A stretch of DNA of 64,000 nt from positions 2,790,001 to 2,854,000 of the forward strand of contig JAECYW010000007.1 of NCBI GenBank assembly GCA_023014335.1, written 5' to 3'. The position numbers and the translations under genes were made by a program. Under the pieces are notes generated by a model, which worked only from the letters and a program-made list of their open reading frames with translations, searched no databases and was not told the origin of the DNA. The DNA comes from Galerina marginata (taxonomy: Eukaryota; Basidiomycota; Agaricomycetes; Agaricales; Galerinaceae). Below, in pieces: positions 36,171-46,130 of this stretch (positions within the stretch are counted from its first letter, which is position 1; the number at the start of each line of letters is the position of its first letter).

Positions 36171-36649
36171 CTTGAATAAATATGGTAGGTGTGTATTGCA
36201 TTCCCCTACCTCCGGAAATGACGTTTCTCCTTACTGTATTTCTTTCAGGCGCACGAAATGTCGTGCTCGGGTACTGCCTTTAAGACACTGAAAATGTGGC
36301 ATGTCCTTACTAAATCTTTCCGGCCATAGCATGTAGTTTTTGCGTCCTAAATGTAGTACCGATGTACCTTAACTTACCTCACCTATCGTGAAATATAGTC
36401 GTCCTGTACCATATTTACTATCCCCCATTAGATGTCGTAATTTTCTACCAAATTACATTGACCAGGGAGCTGCCTATTGCATTGAGCAATATAGTACAAG
36501 CAAACCGAATTTCCTACAGGCGGCTGCAGGAGCTACTCGCGTCAGAAGGACAGTCTAACTGAACGATATTTTGGGTATTTAGACCATGGTTCTGGGAGGT
36601 TGGTACCACATTTTTGTAGACTTTAGACGATTGCCGACAAAGGACATGA

Positions 36650-36711
36650 TACGGTGCGTGAATTGCTGACAGGTACGGTGCGTGAACCCTTCTAAAGTAC
36701 TGTGCGTTTTA
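36650..36711 (-). repeat. Right terminal inverted repeat, 24-bp period
   Basis: TACGGTGCGTGAA at 36650 and at 36674, then TACTGTGCGTTTTA at 36698, are spaced exactly 24 bp apart. The last copy is the inverted partner of the left terminus at 17339. Confidence 0.65.
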
Positions 36712-36715
36712 AGGT

Positions 36716-37341
36716 CATTTGCACCTGTGGACTTTGCGAAAAGGATAGATGGAAGCAGAAAAGAAGAGTGAGTGACTGGACTTTTTGTGGCGAATGATTG
36801 AAGCCCGATGACGGAACTTGCTTACCAATTTGATCGCCGGTGCTTGGCTTCCCGGACTCGGGCCGGAGGCCGCCCTCACACCTCCATCATGATTGAAAGG
36901 GAACCGCCCAGGCGTAAGTACAACCGCGCAAAACCACTGTTGTAGACTACTCCAGCTAATCTATTCTTCCAAGTGCCAAAAATTAGAATGCCAGGAAGCC
37001 CATTTCCACCCCTTTTTTTTTCGCAGATCGCGACCAAATCACGACTGCACTCTCCCTTAATTTCTTCTGACTCTATCCATAGAAGAAGTTATTGCGTTCT
37101 TCCATCCGGAACGATGGTGGGAGCAGGCAACCGAAAAGCAAAGAGAACGTGGTTTTAATAAATAGAGTCCTAACTTTGTCCCAATTCTACTAAGTACCCG
37201 TACATATACCAGACTCAGACCGCCGAAACTTGCCTTTGAACTCAGAAAATCGACTAGTCGATTCTGTGACAAGAATCGCAATGCTAAGTTCCTAACCCTC
37301 CTTTAAGGCATCATTCAAAATGCAGTGCAGAATGGGGATAC
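36716..37341. other. Right flank of the element, related to repeat R
   Basis: GAGTGAGTGAC and CTTGCTTACCAATTTGATCGCC (36766-36840) match GTGAGTGAC and CTTGCTTACCAATTTTGATCGCC at 41480-41555 in copy 2 of repeat R. This suggests the element split one repeat R copy. No gene is supported before the DUF6534 copy B tail. Confidence 0.5.
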
Positions 37342-38591
37342 TTAGAGACACACCTGTGATATCTCGCCCATCTGCGGGAAGCTTAAGAAAACCTCATCAC
37401 CAGTTTTCTACATACTTCCGTCTGCCGAACGACTTGATTCGACATCCACGTCAGGAAGTGTCGTTGGCCTGTCGAACTTGAATGCGCTCCGGAACTCACA
37501 AGACGTGGATACCATAGTATTGTTGAAAAGTCCAATCTTCATGCGGCTGTTAAAAGATGCCATCATGGAAATTGCGTACATCTTCCCAGCTACGATGACG
37601 CTCGTTTGGTAGTAGTTTTGGCGCCCAGGCAAGAAGGCGAGTGTGACAGAAAGGATTGCAATGGCAGCTGCAAGTAACCACTAGCATGATTTCGCGTTGG
37701 AGGTGGCCAATAAATATGACAGTCTTACCTGTGGCTAAGCCAGTTTCTATGGTTAGCCGAATGATTCGTTTGAGGAGAACGTGGGTCTGGCTGAACCCAG
37801 AGTCACAGCGTTTCAGCTGCAAGGTCCTAATTTGAGCAAATGACACAATACACAGTAGGATATTAGCACACGTAATAGGTCATGGAACCTGCGATAAGCA
37901 CGTCGCAGGCCGCGTACCCACTACCCCAGAACTGCAAGGTGCTATCAGGTCTAAACTCTTAACCGAAACAGACATACAACTCACCCCGGCGATGAGCAAC
38001 GTACGCTTAGTCAACAACCGGCTGAACCGAACCGCGATCTTTGTTTCCACCACAGCTGCAAGGGAGCCGCCGAGCGAAAGAAAAGCGAGCTGTATCGAGT
38101 AAGAAAGCATGAGTAAAAATATAGGGTAACTCATTTTCTTGTACCAGAATTATCAACACCGAGAGGTACTTCTTCTGGGAGAGCACTGCGATCCGATACG
38201 CGTAAAAAACCTGAGCGAGACATGCGACTAACAGGATCAAAAGGTTAACTGAGGGTAGCGGCGGCAAATTTAAGGAATGCAAAAACGTACTTAGTCCAGT
38301 CAAAATAGCGGTAAACCAGATTACGCCCACCTCATCCAACGCCGCGAAATCTCCAAACCCCGACGCGAAGCTCAGAAATGCCCACCTCGTAAAGAGGAAC
38401 GTATGGGCGGCATCCAACAAATAAACTGTATACACCATGGCTTTGTTACTGACCCGATCATTCGGAAATGCGAGATAGTACATGTCTTTGGAGAGATGTT
38501 TAATGGTTACTAGGAGGGCAGAAAACTACTACTCACAAACTTGCATGGAAAGGACGCCGAAGAATCCCCAATTCAGAAGTATTCCGATGAG
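37342..38591 (-). CDS. DUF6534-family membrane protein, copy B, with an early stop
   Basis: Same exon order as copy A, on the minus strand: 38591 on (LIGILLNWGFFGVLSMQV), about 38483-38290 (MYYLAFPNDRVSNKAMV), about 38255-38150 (VFYAYRIAVLSQKKY), about 38095-37990, about 37935-37875, about 37822-37730 (HVLLKRIIRLTIETG) and from about 37670 (FLPG ... GKMYAISMMASFNSRM). It is closer to copy A than to C or D, sharing MYYLAFPNDRV and LSQKK. At 37408-37410 the reading has TAG where copy A has CAG, so translation stops some 20 residues before the position equivalent to A's end (37342). The lost part is the hydrophilic tail, so the membrane core may still be made. Start codon not resolved. Confidence 0.65.
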
Positions 38592-39369
38592 CTAAGAAAG
38601 TTTACTATTCACTTCATAAGTCTGCATGTGGTGGCGGGAGATACTCACGAAAGGCCCTGCGCTAATATTTTCGATGAGAATTTTAATAATTCTTGCCCTT
38701 CCTGAACTGTGAAAGGGCCTACATTTTTCCAAGTTCGGTTGGGGTCAATGGGATTGAGGTCATTGGCGGGGATGAAGCAAAGAATGGGCAACTTTCGGAC
38801 TCCGGTTCGACTGGTGAGACAGGACGAAGGACAGCTTATGCCTGTGGTATGAATTTTAGCTAACATATTCCCGCATATATAGACCACAACGCACAAAATT
38901 TGATGATTGATTCTTGTTGACGGGGTGAACGACCACTACAGTGCCAGGCAGATCAACTTGTCAGTATTCATGGATTATGCAAATTCGGAGTCCTCAGGCT
39001 GGATTGGGCAGCTATTGGGATGAGTGAAACCAGATATCACTCCTCGATAGTGATCTGACCAGAAGCTGGAGTATAATAGAACGGCGAACAGAGTATACCG
39101 AAATAACAGTGATGGGAGGACATCGAAACAATTTACATACACCACAAGCCTGTGGAGGAGGCGGTGCTGAGAATGGAAAATAATGCTGGGATCGGATTCC
39201 AAGGAGACAGAATTGACGAAAAGAAACCATTTGATGAAGGAGCTCGAGGAAAAATAAAAGCACATCGACACGGACGACGAAGGAGTATCAAGGATGCACC
39301 AATGGGATTTTGCGTGGAGACTGCGGCTATACTGATTAAGCTGGGCTAGGACGGACACTTCAAGGTGGG
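38592..39369. other. Upstream region of DUF6534 copy B
   Basis: An exon-like piece ending ISAGPF with donor GTGAGT (near 38650) resembles ISAGPM in copy D and YSAGPL in copy C. A short 5' exon of these genes may therefore lie here. Beyond it nothing is recognisable. Confidence 0.4.
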
Positions 39370-41600
39370 AATAGGACTGTGTTCCTCTAGACTTGCAGTA
39401 CCATTATCGACCCAACTTGGCAGCCATTTGCCTTTTCCGTCTTCCTCTCCAAGCCCAGAGATGATTCTTGTGCCAATGTACGAGGGTAGGTCCCGCTAGG
39501 CAAATATAACAAGCAAGATTTCCACTGCTGATATATCATCCAACTCATATCAAGGTGATCGGAGGGTATGCTCGTCTCTGGCTGAACCAGGGGGAAGCGT
39601 CGTAAGACGACGAGAACAAAGATGATGGGAAAGAGAAGACGTAGAGGGGAGTAAAACGATAGGAGGAAGGACGAAATTGTGAGGAGGCGTAGGACGAAGG
39701 ACAGATGATGGTCACCTTCGATGAACGTTGAAAGATGAAGGAACAAATGGCGGCAAGCGGAGGGAAAGCGACACGAGACACCGACAGTGTTGCCCGCTTG
39801 CGTTGTCGTCAGATTGACACTTCAAAGCTTCAAGCTTCAGGTTCAGCCTCGGTAGCGGTGTGAGTGAGTCGCACACTTGACTAGTAGTGGTGCCTGGCCC
39901 GAGCTGCCCGAGATCGGATTAGATTAGATACCATCAGTAGCTACACAGCCTGTCCGTATGTAAACGGACGCGGTCCAGTGACGAAGACATCCTTGCTTGG
40001 TCTTGACCGCCACTGCGTGCTTGCCTGACCGCGCGCCTGCTCGACGCGCCTCCGAACCTCGCCAGACCCGAGCTGCCAGGGTAGGTCTGATTGGCCTATC
40101 CCAACGAATGGGAGGGGCATGGGTTGAAGTCGAACATTGAGGTCCATATAATGGACTGTCGAAGGTCGAAAGTGGAGTACGAGCCAACCCTCTCGGTTCA
40201 CTTCCTTTCTCCTACACGGTGTCGTTCTTGTCAGCTGTCGGCGTTGAGCTAATCCACTGCCTAGTGGTAAAGACGTGCAGAGTGCGTATTGTCTACGCCA
40301 ACGTATTTTCCGTTATTCATTCACGAACTAGCGATGAATTGACACTCGATTAGTGTGTATGAAAGATGGGCTATGATTCGTACTGGTGGTAGTCGTGGAA
40401 TGGGCGGTCCATCGTTATGTAACGCGTCAGGTTACAGGCTGTGGGCAGAGTCGATGTCGATGCAGCTGTTAACGGGACGTGAGGCTACGACGACTTCACT
40501 TCCACAAGCTGTTTTTCAGCCTCTTTCCCTGCTGCTTATTGGCTTCTTTCCCATCTGCATGCCCCTGGACCAGAACGCCAAGCTTCGAGCTCAGAAATGT
40601 GGGCCCTTCTCCTTGCATCGTCGTCGTCCGACAGTCGTCTTAACCCCGTTCTCTCCAAGCTGCCAACGTCAAAAGGGAAGTAACGTAGACCAGTGCCCAG
40701 CTGATTGTTAGGGAATTTTAAATACGAGGCTGCGGCTGAGGCGTAATATCGCGTGCTCCTTGAGCTGGAAGAGTAAGGGTGAAAGTTGGAGTTCAAGTTA
40801 AATTAGTGGGCTTTTCGAAACATTAAGCGACCTCGGACCGGAGAGCGCATGCTCGCGAAGTGCGCGGCGCACTGGCAGGGAAAATTTTGTACGGTCCACG
40901 TCCTCTTAGTTGCCCTCTTCTATTTCTTCTTTGTCGTTGGCATCAGCCCAGGAGAGGATGTGCAGCAGCGTCATTAGCCAGGTTTCTCGGGGAAGGGTTA
41001 AAAAAAAAGAGAATAAAGATTCAACAAATTAGGAAGAAAGAAAATAGTTCAAAAGCGGAGGAGAAAGTAAGGAAAAGAAAGCTTACCTGGGCGACAGGCT
41101 ATACACCAATGTGCAGTAAATCTTAACATGAGCCCACCGCAAATCGTCCCGTTAGGATGTTGGTAAGGACGTGAAGATTACAGCTGGTTGATCGTGCATG
41201 AAAACGTCGACCGCGCATCTCATCCTGGAGCCAGAAACGCAGGGTTAGCGAGAAAATGTCAGGAAAGGAGAGCTAACCACATCGAAATGTTAACTCACAA
41301 GTGGGCGTCCTATTTACCTGTCTCACATTGATCTAGCTCCAATTCGCCGGCTGAACAGTAACATTCTGCATTGGACATTAAGGAATCGAGGTTCATTACT
41401 CGCTGAGCCATGAGATTTAAGGAACTAGTCATGCTCTGGAGAATGGACCAGATCATGGCAGATACAAACAGTCGGAGCGGTGAGTGACGGCGGATGATTT
41501 AAATTTTGAGCCCAAAACGGGAATTTGCTTACCAATTTTGATCGCCGGCGCTCGGCTTACCTGAGGCTCACTCTGCTCAAGACTCTGCTCCTTCAAAACT
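39370..41600. repeat. Dispersed segmental repeat R, copy 2 (candidate unoccupied site)
   Basis: Aligns with 14225-17330 and then continues into sequence like 36716-36850, so it looks like the same segment without the giant element. It differs by many substitutions and deletions (about 2.2 kb versus more than 3 kb), so it is an old duplicate and not an allele. No intact gene is seen in it. Confidence 0.55.
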
Positions 41601-41858
41601 GAAGCCTCCGAAGCTAATTTAAATGTTATAGATGTTCCTGGGGTTTGATTTAAAGGAAAATGCGAGAAATGGCAGGGAAATTTATTGATAGACCCTTTGT
41701 GGAGGGCGTTACTAGACGCTAGTTACAAATAGGTACAGAATCTGAACTATGGACGGGAATCCAGGGACTGCTAGAAAATGACCATGCATAGCTTACCTGG
41801 TAGACAGTTGGTCAGATGTGTCTGTCCAGCGGATATCCTCCAAGTTCTTTTTCTTGTC

Positions 41859-43128
41859 CTACTTTGCATGAGAACCACGATTTAGATATGAGTCCGGAGA
41901 TGAAGAACCTACTTGCAAAATCTCACTTGAGGGCGGGAATGAACTTTCTTCACGAGTTATTAGTACCCCTCTTGCCAGAGACCGTCTGTCCATGCCAAAA
42001 TCCATGTCAAAGCGTGTTTGTGTGCCTTGAGAAGCAGCTGGAAATGTGAATGCCGAGCTGGACGCCATATTGAACCGCATGCGACTGTTAAACGCGACCA
42101 TCATTGAGTTTGAATACATCTTCCCTAGCACTGAAACCCCTGTCTGATAGTAAAATTTACCAGGCAAGAAGTTGAGGGTCAGGGAAATGATCGCGATGGC
42201 AGCTGTAAGCACAGGCAGTGAAATTTGGCACGATGATGCAGGCGTTGGGAACAACCTTACCAGTCAGTGAACCGGTTTCTATGGTCAATCGAATAATTCT
42301 CGTGAGGAGAACCTGTGTGTCCTGGATTTCGGTGTCCTGGTGCTTTAGCTAATGGGTTCAAAGGTGAGTATTTAGCTGTACCCCTAGGAATTTAACTGAC
42401 GTAGTAAGTCATAGAAGCTGCAATAAGCACATCGCAGGCAGCGCTTCCCCCTTGCCAAATCTATGAAACAAAAGGAAACATGAGTATCAACCACGTCGAG
42501 ACTATAAAAGCAATATAACACATACTCCTACGGTGACAAGTGAATCCTTCTTCAAGAAATGACTAAAGAACCCAGCTCCCTTCACTTCTAGGCCGACAGC
42601 AATGGAAGCAGAAAAAGAAAGGCAAGCAAGCTGCATAAATGCATGAGAAAAAAATGTATCCAGATTTAAAAGGGCTACCATACCAAAATTACACATCCCG
42701 GGAGGTATTTTGCTTTGGAAAAAACAGAAATCCGATAGGCGTAGAAGGTATGTGCAACAAATGCGACTACGAAATAGTCAGACGACGGAGAGGGACAGCC
42801 ACGGTTGAAAAAAATGTTACCCATTCCACTCATAATAGGGACAGAAAACCACAAGATATCGACTTCATCCAGTATTGCAGGATTAGCAAATCCAGTCGCA
42901 AAAGTTCGAAATGAACTCCTCATGAACAGGATGGTTTGGGCCGTTTCCAACAAGTAGCTCGCATATACTACTGCCTTGAAACCCACACGATCGGCTGGGA
43001 AGGCCAGATAATATAAGTCTTCGCAGATGGGTCTCATCGATTTTGGACACATTTACTGATTGGTTGTACTCACAGACTTGCATTGACAGGACGCCAAAGA
43101 GGCCCCAGTTTAGAAGGTACCCGATGAG
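41859..43128 (-). CDS. DUF6534-family membrane protein, copy C
   Basis: Minus-strand exon blocks: 43128 on (LIGYLLNWGLFGVLSMQV), about 43020-42835 (DLYYLAFPADRVGFKAVVY ... LDEVDILWF), about 42795-42690 (HTFYAYRISVFSKAKYLPG), about 42635-42530 (LACLSFSASIAVGLEV), about 42465-42405 (GGSAACDVLIAASMTYYV), about 42350-42265 (TQVLLTRIIRLTIETG) and about 42210-41890 (LNFLPGKFYYQTG, GKMYSNSMMVAFNSRM). All donors and acceptors look usable and no internal stop is seen. A GTAGGT donor after EILQ (near 41907) suggests further small 3' exons, so the listed end is provisional. Most similar to copy D. Multi-pass membrane protein of unknown function; start codon not resolved. Confidence 0.72.
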
Positions 43129-44099
43129 CTAAGGTCATTTTAGTCTTCGTCGTACGAAAATGTACCTGTGGGTACTTACCAGAGGCCCTGCGCTGTATGA
43201 TGCCGACAACAACTTCAGTGAGCTCGCAATGAACTGTAAAGAACCCACATTGTTCCAAGCTCGGCGGGGGTCAAGGTAGTTGACGCCATCGATGAGTGTG
43301 ATATGGTAACCTTGATAGAAGAATACGGTACTTCTTAGTGGGCGTTGAGGTGGAGATATGTTAAACATGCCGCCACCAGCTTTAAGTATTACTCTTCTGG
43401 CAGTGCACGATTACTTCAGCGGATCTAAAGGGAACGCCCACTTGAGTCGGCAGAGGGAGGGGCTTACGATGAACACAGATATGATCCAGTTTCAACGGCG
43501 TCCGCTCCAAGTCCATTCACTGTCATAGCATATTTACCCTTGGTCAATTGACCTTGTCTTAATGGACCATTTGACCTAGAAAATCCTCATCAAACCTTGG
43601 AGGTTTGCTAAATATATCGAGTTTTGCCTAAAAATAATCTAATTACAGGCGACCACAGAGCAAAGGACCATATAGACCTTCAGAAAATCATCGGTCCAGC
43701 TAATTGGCAATTGCAGACGGCACCATATTTCTCAAATGGAACACAAGACTGGACTTGATGTTCGGCCGTTTAATGGGACGTTATGCAGCTTGGTGAGTCA
43801 TACAATCAAATGGGGTAATCCCGGAACAATCTAAAAAAGCGAGAGCGCGAGGCGCTGTGAATCAGAAATTGGTGCGGCAATTGATACGTAAAAATACCAG
43901 TCACGGAACCTCGACACTGCCATCCAGTCTCTTGGGAGACCTGTCAGAAGTTTTATGCACCCACGCCGAAAGGCGGGACGCCCGTTCCATTCTTAGGTCA
44001 CCGTGGCGGTTACTGGAAGATCGACGACGCACATATGTCGATCGAAGGCTGATCAGATAAGCGAATCGTTTAATCCGTGAGGTTTCTCTGGGTGTTCAT

Positions 44100-44470
44100 T
44101 TTAACTAGAACCTACCAGTTAGTGAACCCGTTTCGATTGTCAACCTAATGATTTTGGAATAGGAGGAAGCCGTGTTCGCTTGAATTCGCCGTCTTGACGT
44201 TTCAGCTGGACGGTTAAGTGTCAGTATATGAAAGTGCATACTCTAGAATGAAGTAAACGCACATAGTAGGCCATCGAATTTGCGATCACCACATCACAAA
44301 GAGCACTCCCTCCGTCCCGGATCTTTGAAATTTTAGCAACTAGCCATTCCAGATTTTTCACAAGACACTTACCCCTGCAGTGACGAGAGATTTAGTGCTG
44401 ATGAAGTCGCTGAATAGAGCAACAGCTCTTTGTCTCCTCACCAATTGCAAGTTGACGTGCTAGAACAATG
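44100..44470 (-). pseudogene. DUF6534 remnant, copy E
   Basis: Three blocks of the family survive in order on the minus strand: VALFSDFISTKSLVTAG (about 44440-44372), GGSALCDVVIANSMAYYV (about 44330-44268) and LKRQDGEFKRTRLLL (about 44210-44165). The last block runs into a frame break and stop where the other copies read RIIRLTIETG. The N-terminal exons and the tail are absent. A decayed fragment next to copy C. Confidence 0.65.
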
Positions 44471-45176
44471 CCTACAGAGAGAGGGTTTCTGAATTCGGAA
44501 ACAGGACAATTGAATTTAAGATAAAGACAGCTAAAGCGACAAGATTGTACGACCACGGTCTTAAATATAGATATATATAATCAGCTCTCAACATCAGAAA
44601 CAAATAGGTACAAGATTCTCGCCTGACACAGGTCCGAAGCCATGCGCGGTCGTGAGGCGTCGAGACTCGAAACGAATGAAGAACCTAACTTTCTCGTTGA
44701 ATGAACAGGTTGACCGTTGGATCCGCTGCTGATCGGAAGGATGGCTTAGTGAACGGATATCAGATGTCCTAAATTTCAGACCCGATCTCTTCTTACAGGG
44801 TGTATCCATGTCTTCATCAGCCCATAGATAGAGATTCTAAACCATGTCTTGCATATGCGCCAAGAAAGAGCGAGAAGGGGCTTTCATTTGACGTGGAATA
44901 ACAAGAATCGAGAAGATCATCCGAGAGTGGCCAGAACCGATGTCGATGTTGATTAAGCCACTAACACATGGATGGCAGTGGGGTTCATCGTCAATGGAAG
45001 TTATCATAGGCCAAATTTGGTCGAGTCCTGGATCCTGGCAGAGGCACATTTATCACGTGCAGATCACGATCTCAGAAATCAAATTTCACGGGTTGGGGCG
45101 GTTCACCTTCAACCTCGTCCTAGTCCCGTAGCTATCACTCCACCAGCCCTTATTTCAAGAAACTACTCCGAAGGAA
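44471..45176. other. Intergenic interval before the MYND gene
   Basis: No gene is supported; frames are below 84 codons and without familiar content. The last part should contain the promoter of the gene starting at 45177. Confidence 0.4.
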
Positions 45177-46130
45177 ATGTCGACTGTATGTGGTCAATGT
45201 GGAAAGTCTCCAGAACAGAATAACCGTTTGTCGAAATGCGCCAAAGTAGGTGGCGTTTTAAAATTCCCAAGTAAACAAATTTCTAACAATAAAAATCATG
45301 TTCAAACCATGATTAGTGTAAAATTCAGTTATACTGTTCTCGCCAGGTATTTCTCACTGAGTTTCAATCACGTCAACGCAATTAACTAGCTCTCCAGTGC
45401 CAAAAGGATGATTGGTTTGTCGACACCAACTTGTCTTTGATCCAAGCTAAAACCGGCTTCTAGGCCAGACCACAAGCAGTGGTGCGGTGACACGGAGAAG
45501 CAACTGAGCTTCTTCCTCAAGTATGCCATGCGGATGAACAACGACGACGATTTTCTTAATTCTCTCAGTCTCGCACTCGCCGAAAAATTCTACAAAACGT
45601 TCACAACAACACCGAACCCACAGAAGATGTGGGTTGCCGCTCTCCAATTCTGTCTATTTCCGCGAAATATCGAGGATTTGGACGCGTTGGATTCGCTTGA
45701 CGTTCCGCTCGAACAGTTGCTGGAGAAGCCGATCGACGGCAGGTTGATGATCTACGAACTCGCGGACGTCTCAAACTTGGATAACTTCCCCTTGGAGCAA
45801 CGTAGGCATCGACTATGGCGAACTTATCGCGACGAAATGAACCGGACGGGCCTCAGCGACGAGCACCTCGTCCACGTGCGGTTCCGCCTCAGGAATATGG
45901 ACCTGTATTTCCTTCCTATCCCTGTACGCAAACGTGACCTCCTTGAGGTCGGGAATAATGGACTCCAGAACACCCGGCGCGTAACAGCCCTGAAGAACCG
46001 TGGTGTAATGTGCGTTCTGCGCTTCTGCAAAAATTTGACTTGGAAATTAAGTTGCTTGTCATATTAGGAAAATCAATCAAGCCATTGCCTTGGAAGCTGC
46101 TATTTCGACAAAATTCAGATGCCCTTTAGG
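45177..46130 (+). CDS. MYND-type zinc-finger protein (3' end uncertain)
   Basis: Exons 45177-45245, 45317-45346, 45398-45414 and 45464 onward rebuild a full MYND finger: CGQCGK, KCAK, CKIQLYCSRQ, CQKDDW, PDHKQWC. All Cys/His ligands are in the classic C-x2-C ... C-x2-C ... YC-x3-C ... H-x3-C pattern, though the finger is split over four exons, two of them only 30 and 17 nt. MYND fingers usually bind Pro-containing peptides. After the finger comes FFLKYAMRMNNDDDF and a helical, charged region with RRHRLWRTYRDEMNRTGLSD. From about 45990 two reading frames compete; one ends at a stop near 46129. A further plausible exon lies at 46243-46506, with a 9-A run at its start, but I could not join it cleanly. 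Function beyond the domain is unknown. Confidence 0.68.

Larger units (their letters stand above)
17335..36715. mobile_element. Giant multi-gene KDZ-class DNA transposon, about 19.4 kb
   Basis: Seen: the left end (ACGCTAAAACGCACCGTGCG from 17335) and the reverse complement of the right end (ACCTTAAAACGCACAGTACT back from 36715) match at most positions. Just inside both ends a second related block aligns inverted (17504-17580 with 36165-36245). Farther in are two subterminal repeat arrays in opposite orientation (17615-19180 and 35095-36170). A near-identical 11-mer flanks the element: CATATGCACTT (17323-17333) and CATTTGCACCT (36716-36726), a possible old target-site duplication. Six spliced genes lie between the arrays, including a KDZ transposase. 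Known: KDZ elements are large class II transposons abundant in basidiomycetes. Inference: the whole interval moves as one unit. Exact borders are uncertain by a few bases because of mismatches and one extra base on the left. Confidence 0.7.
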
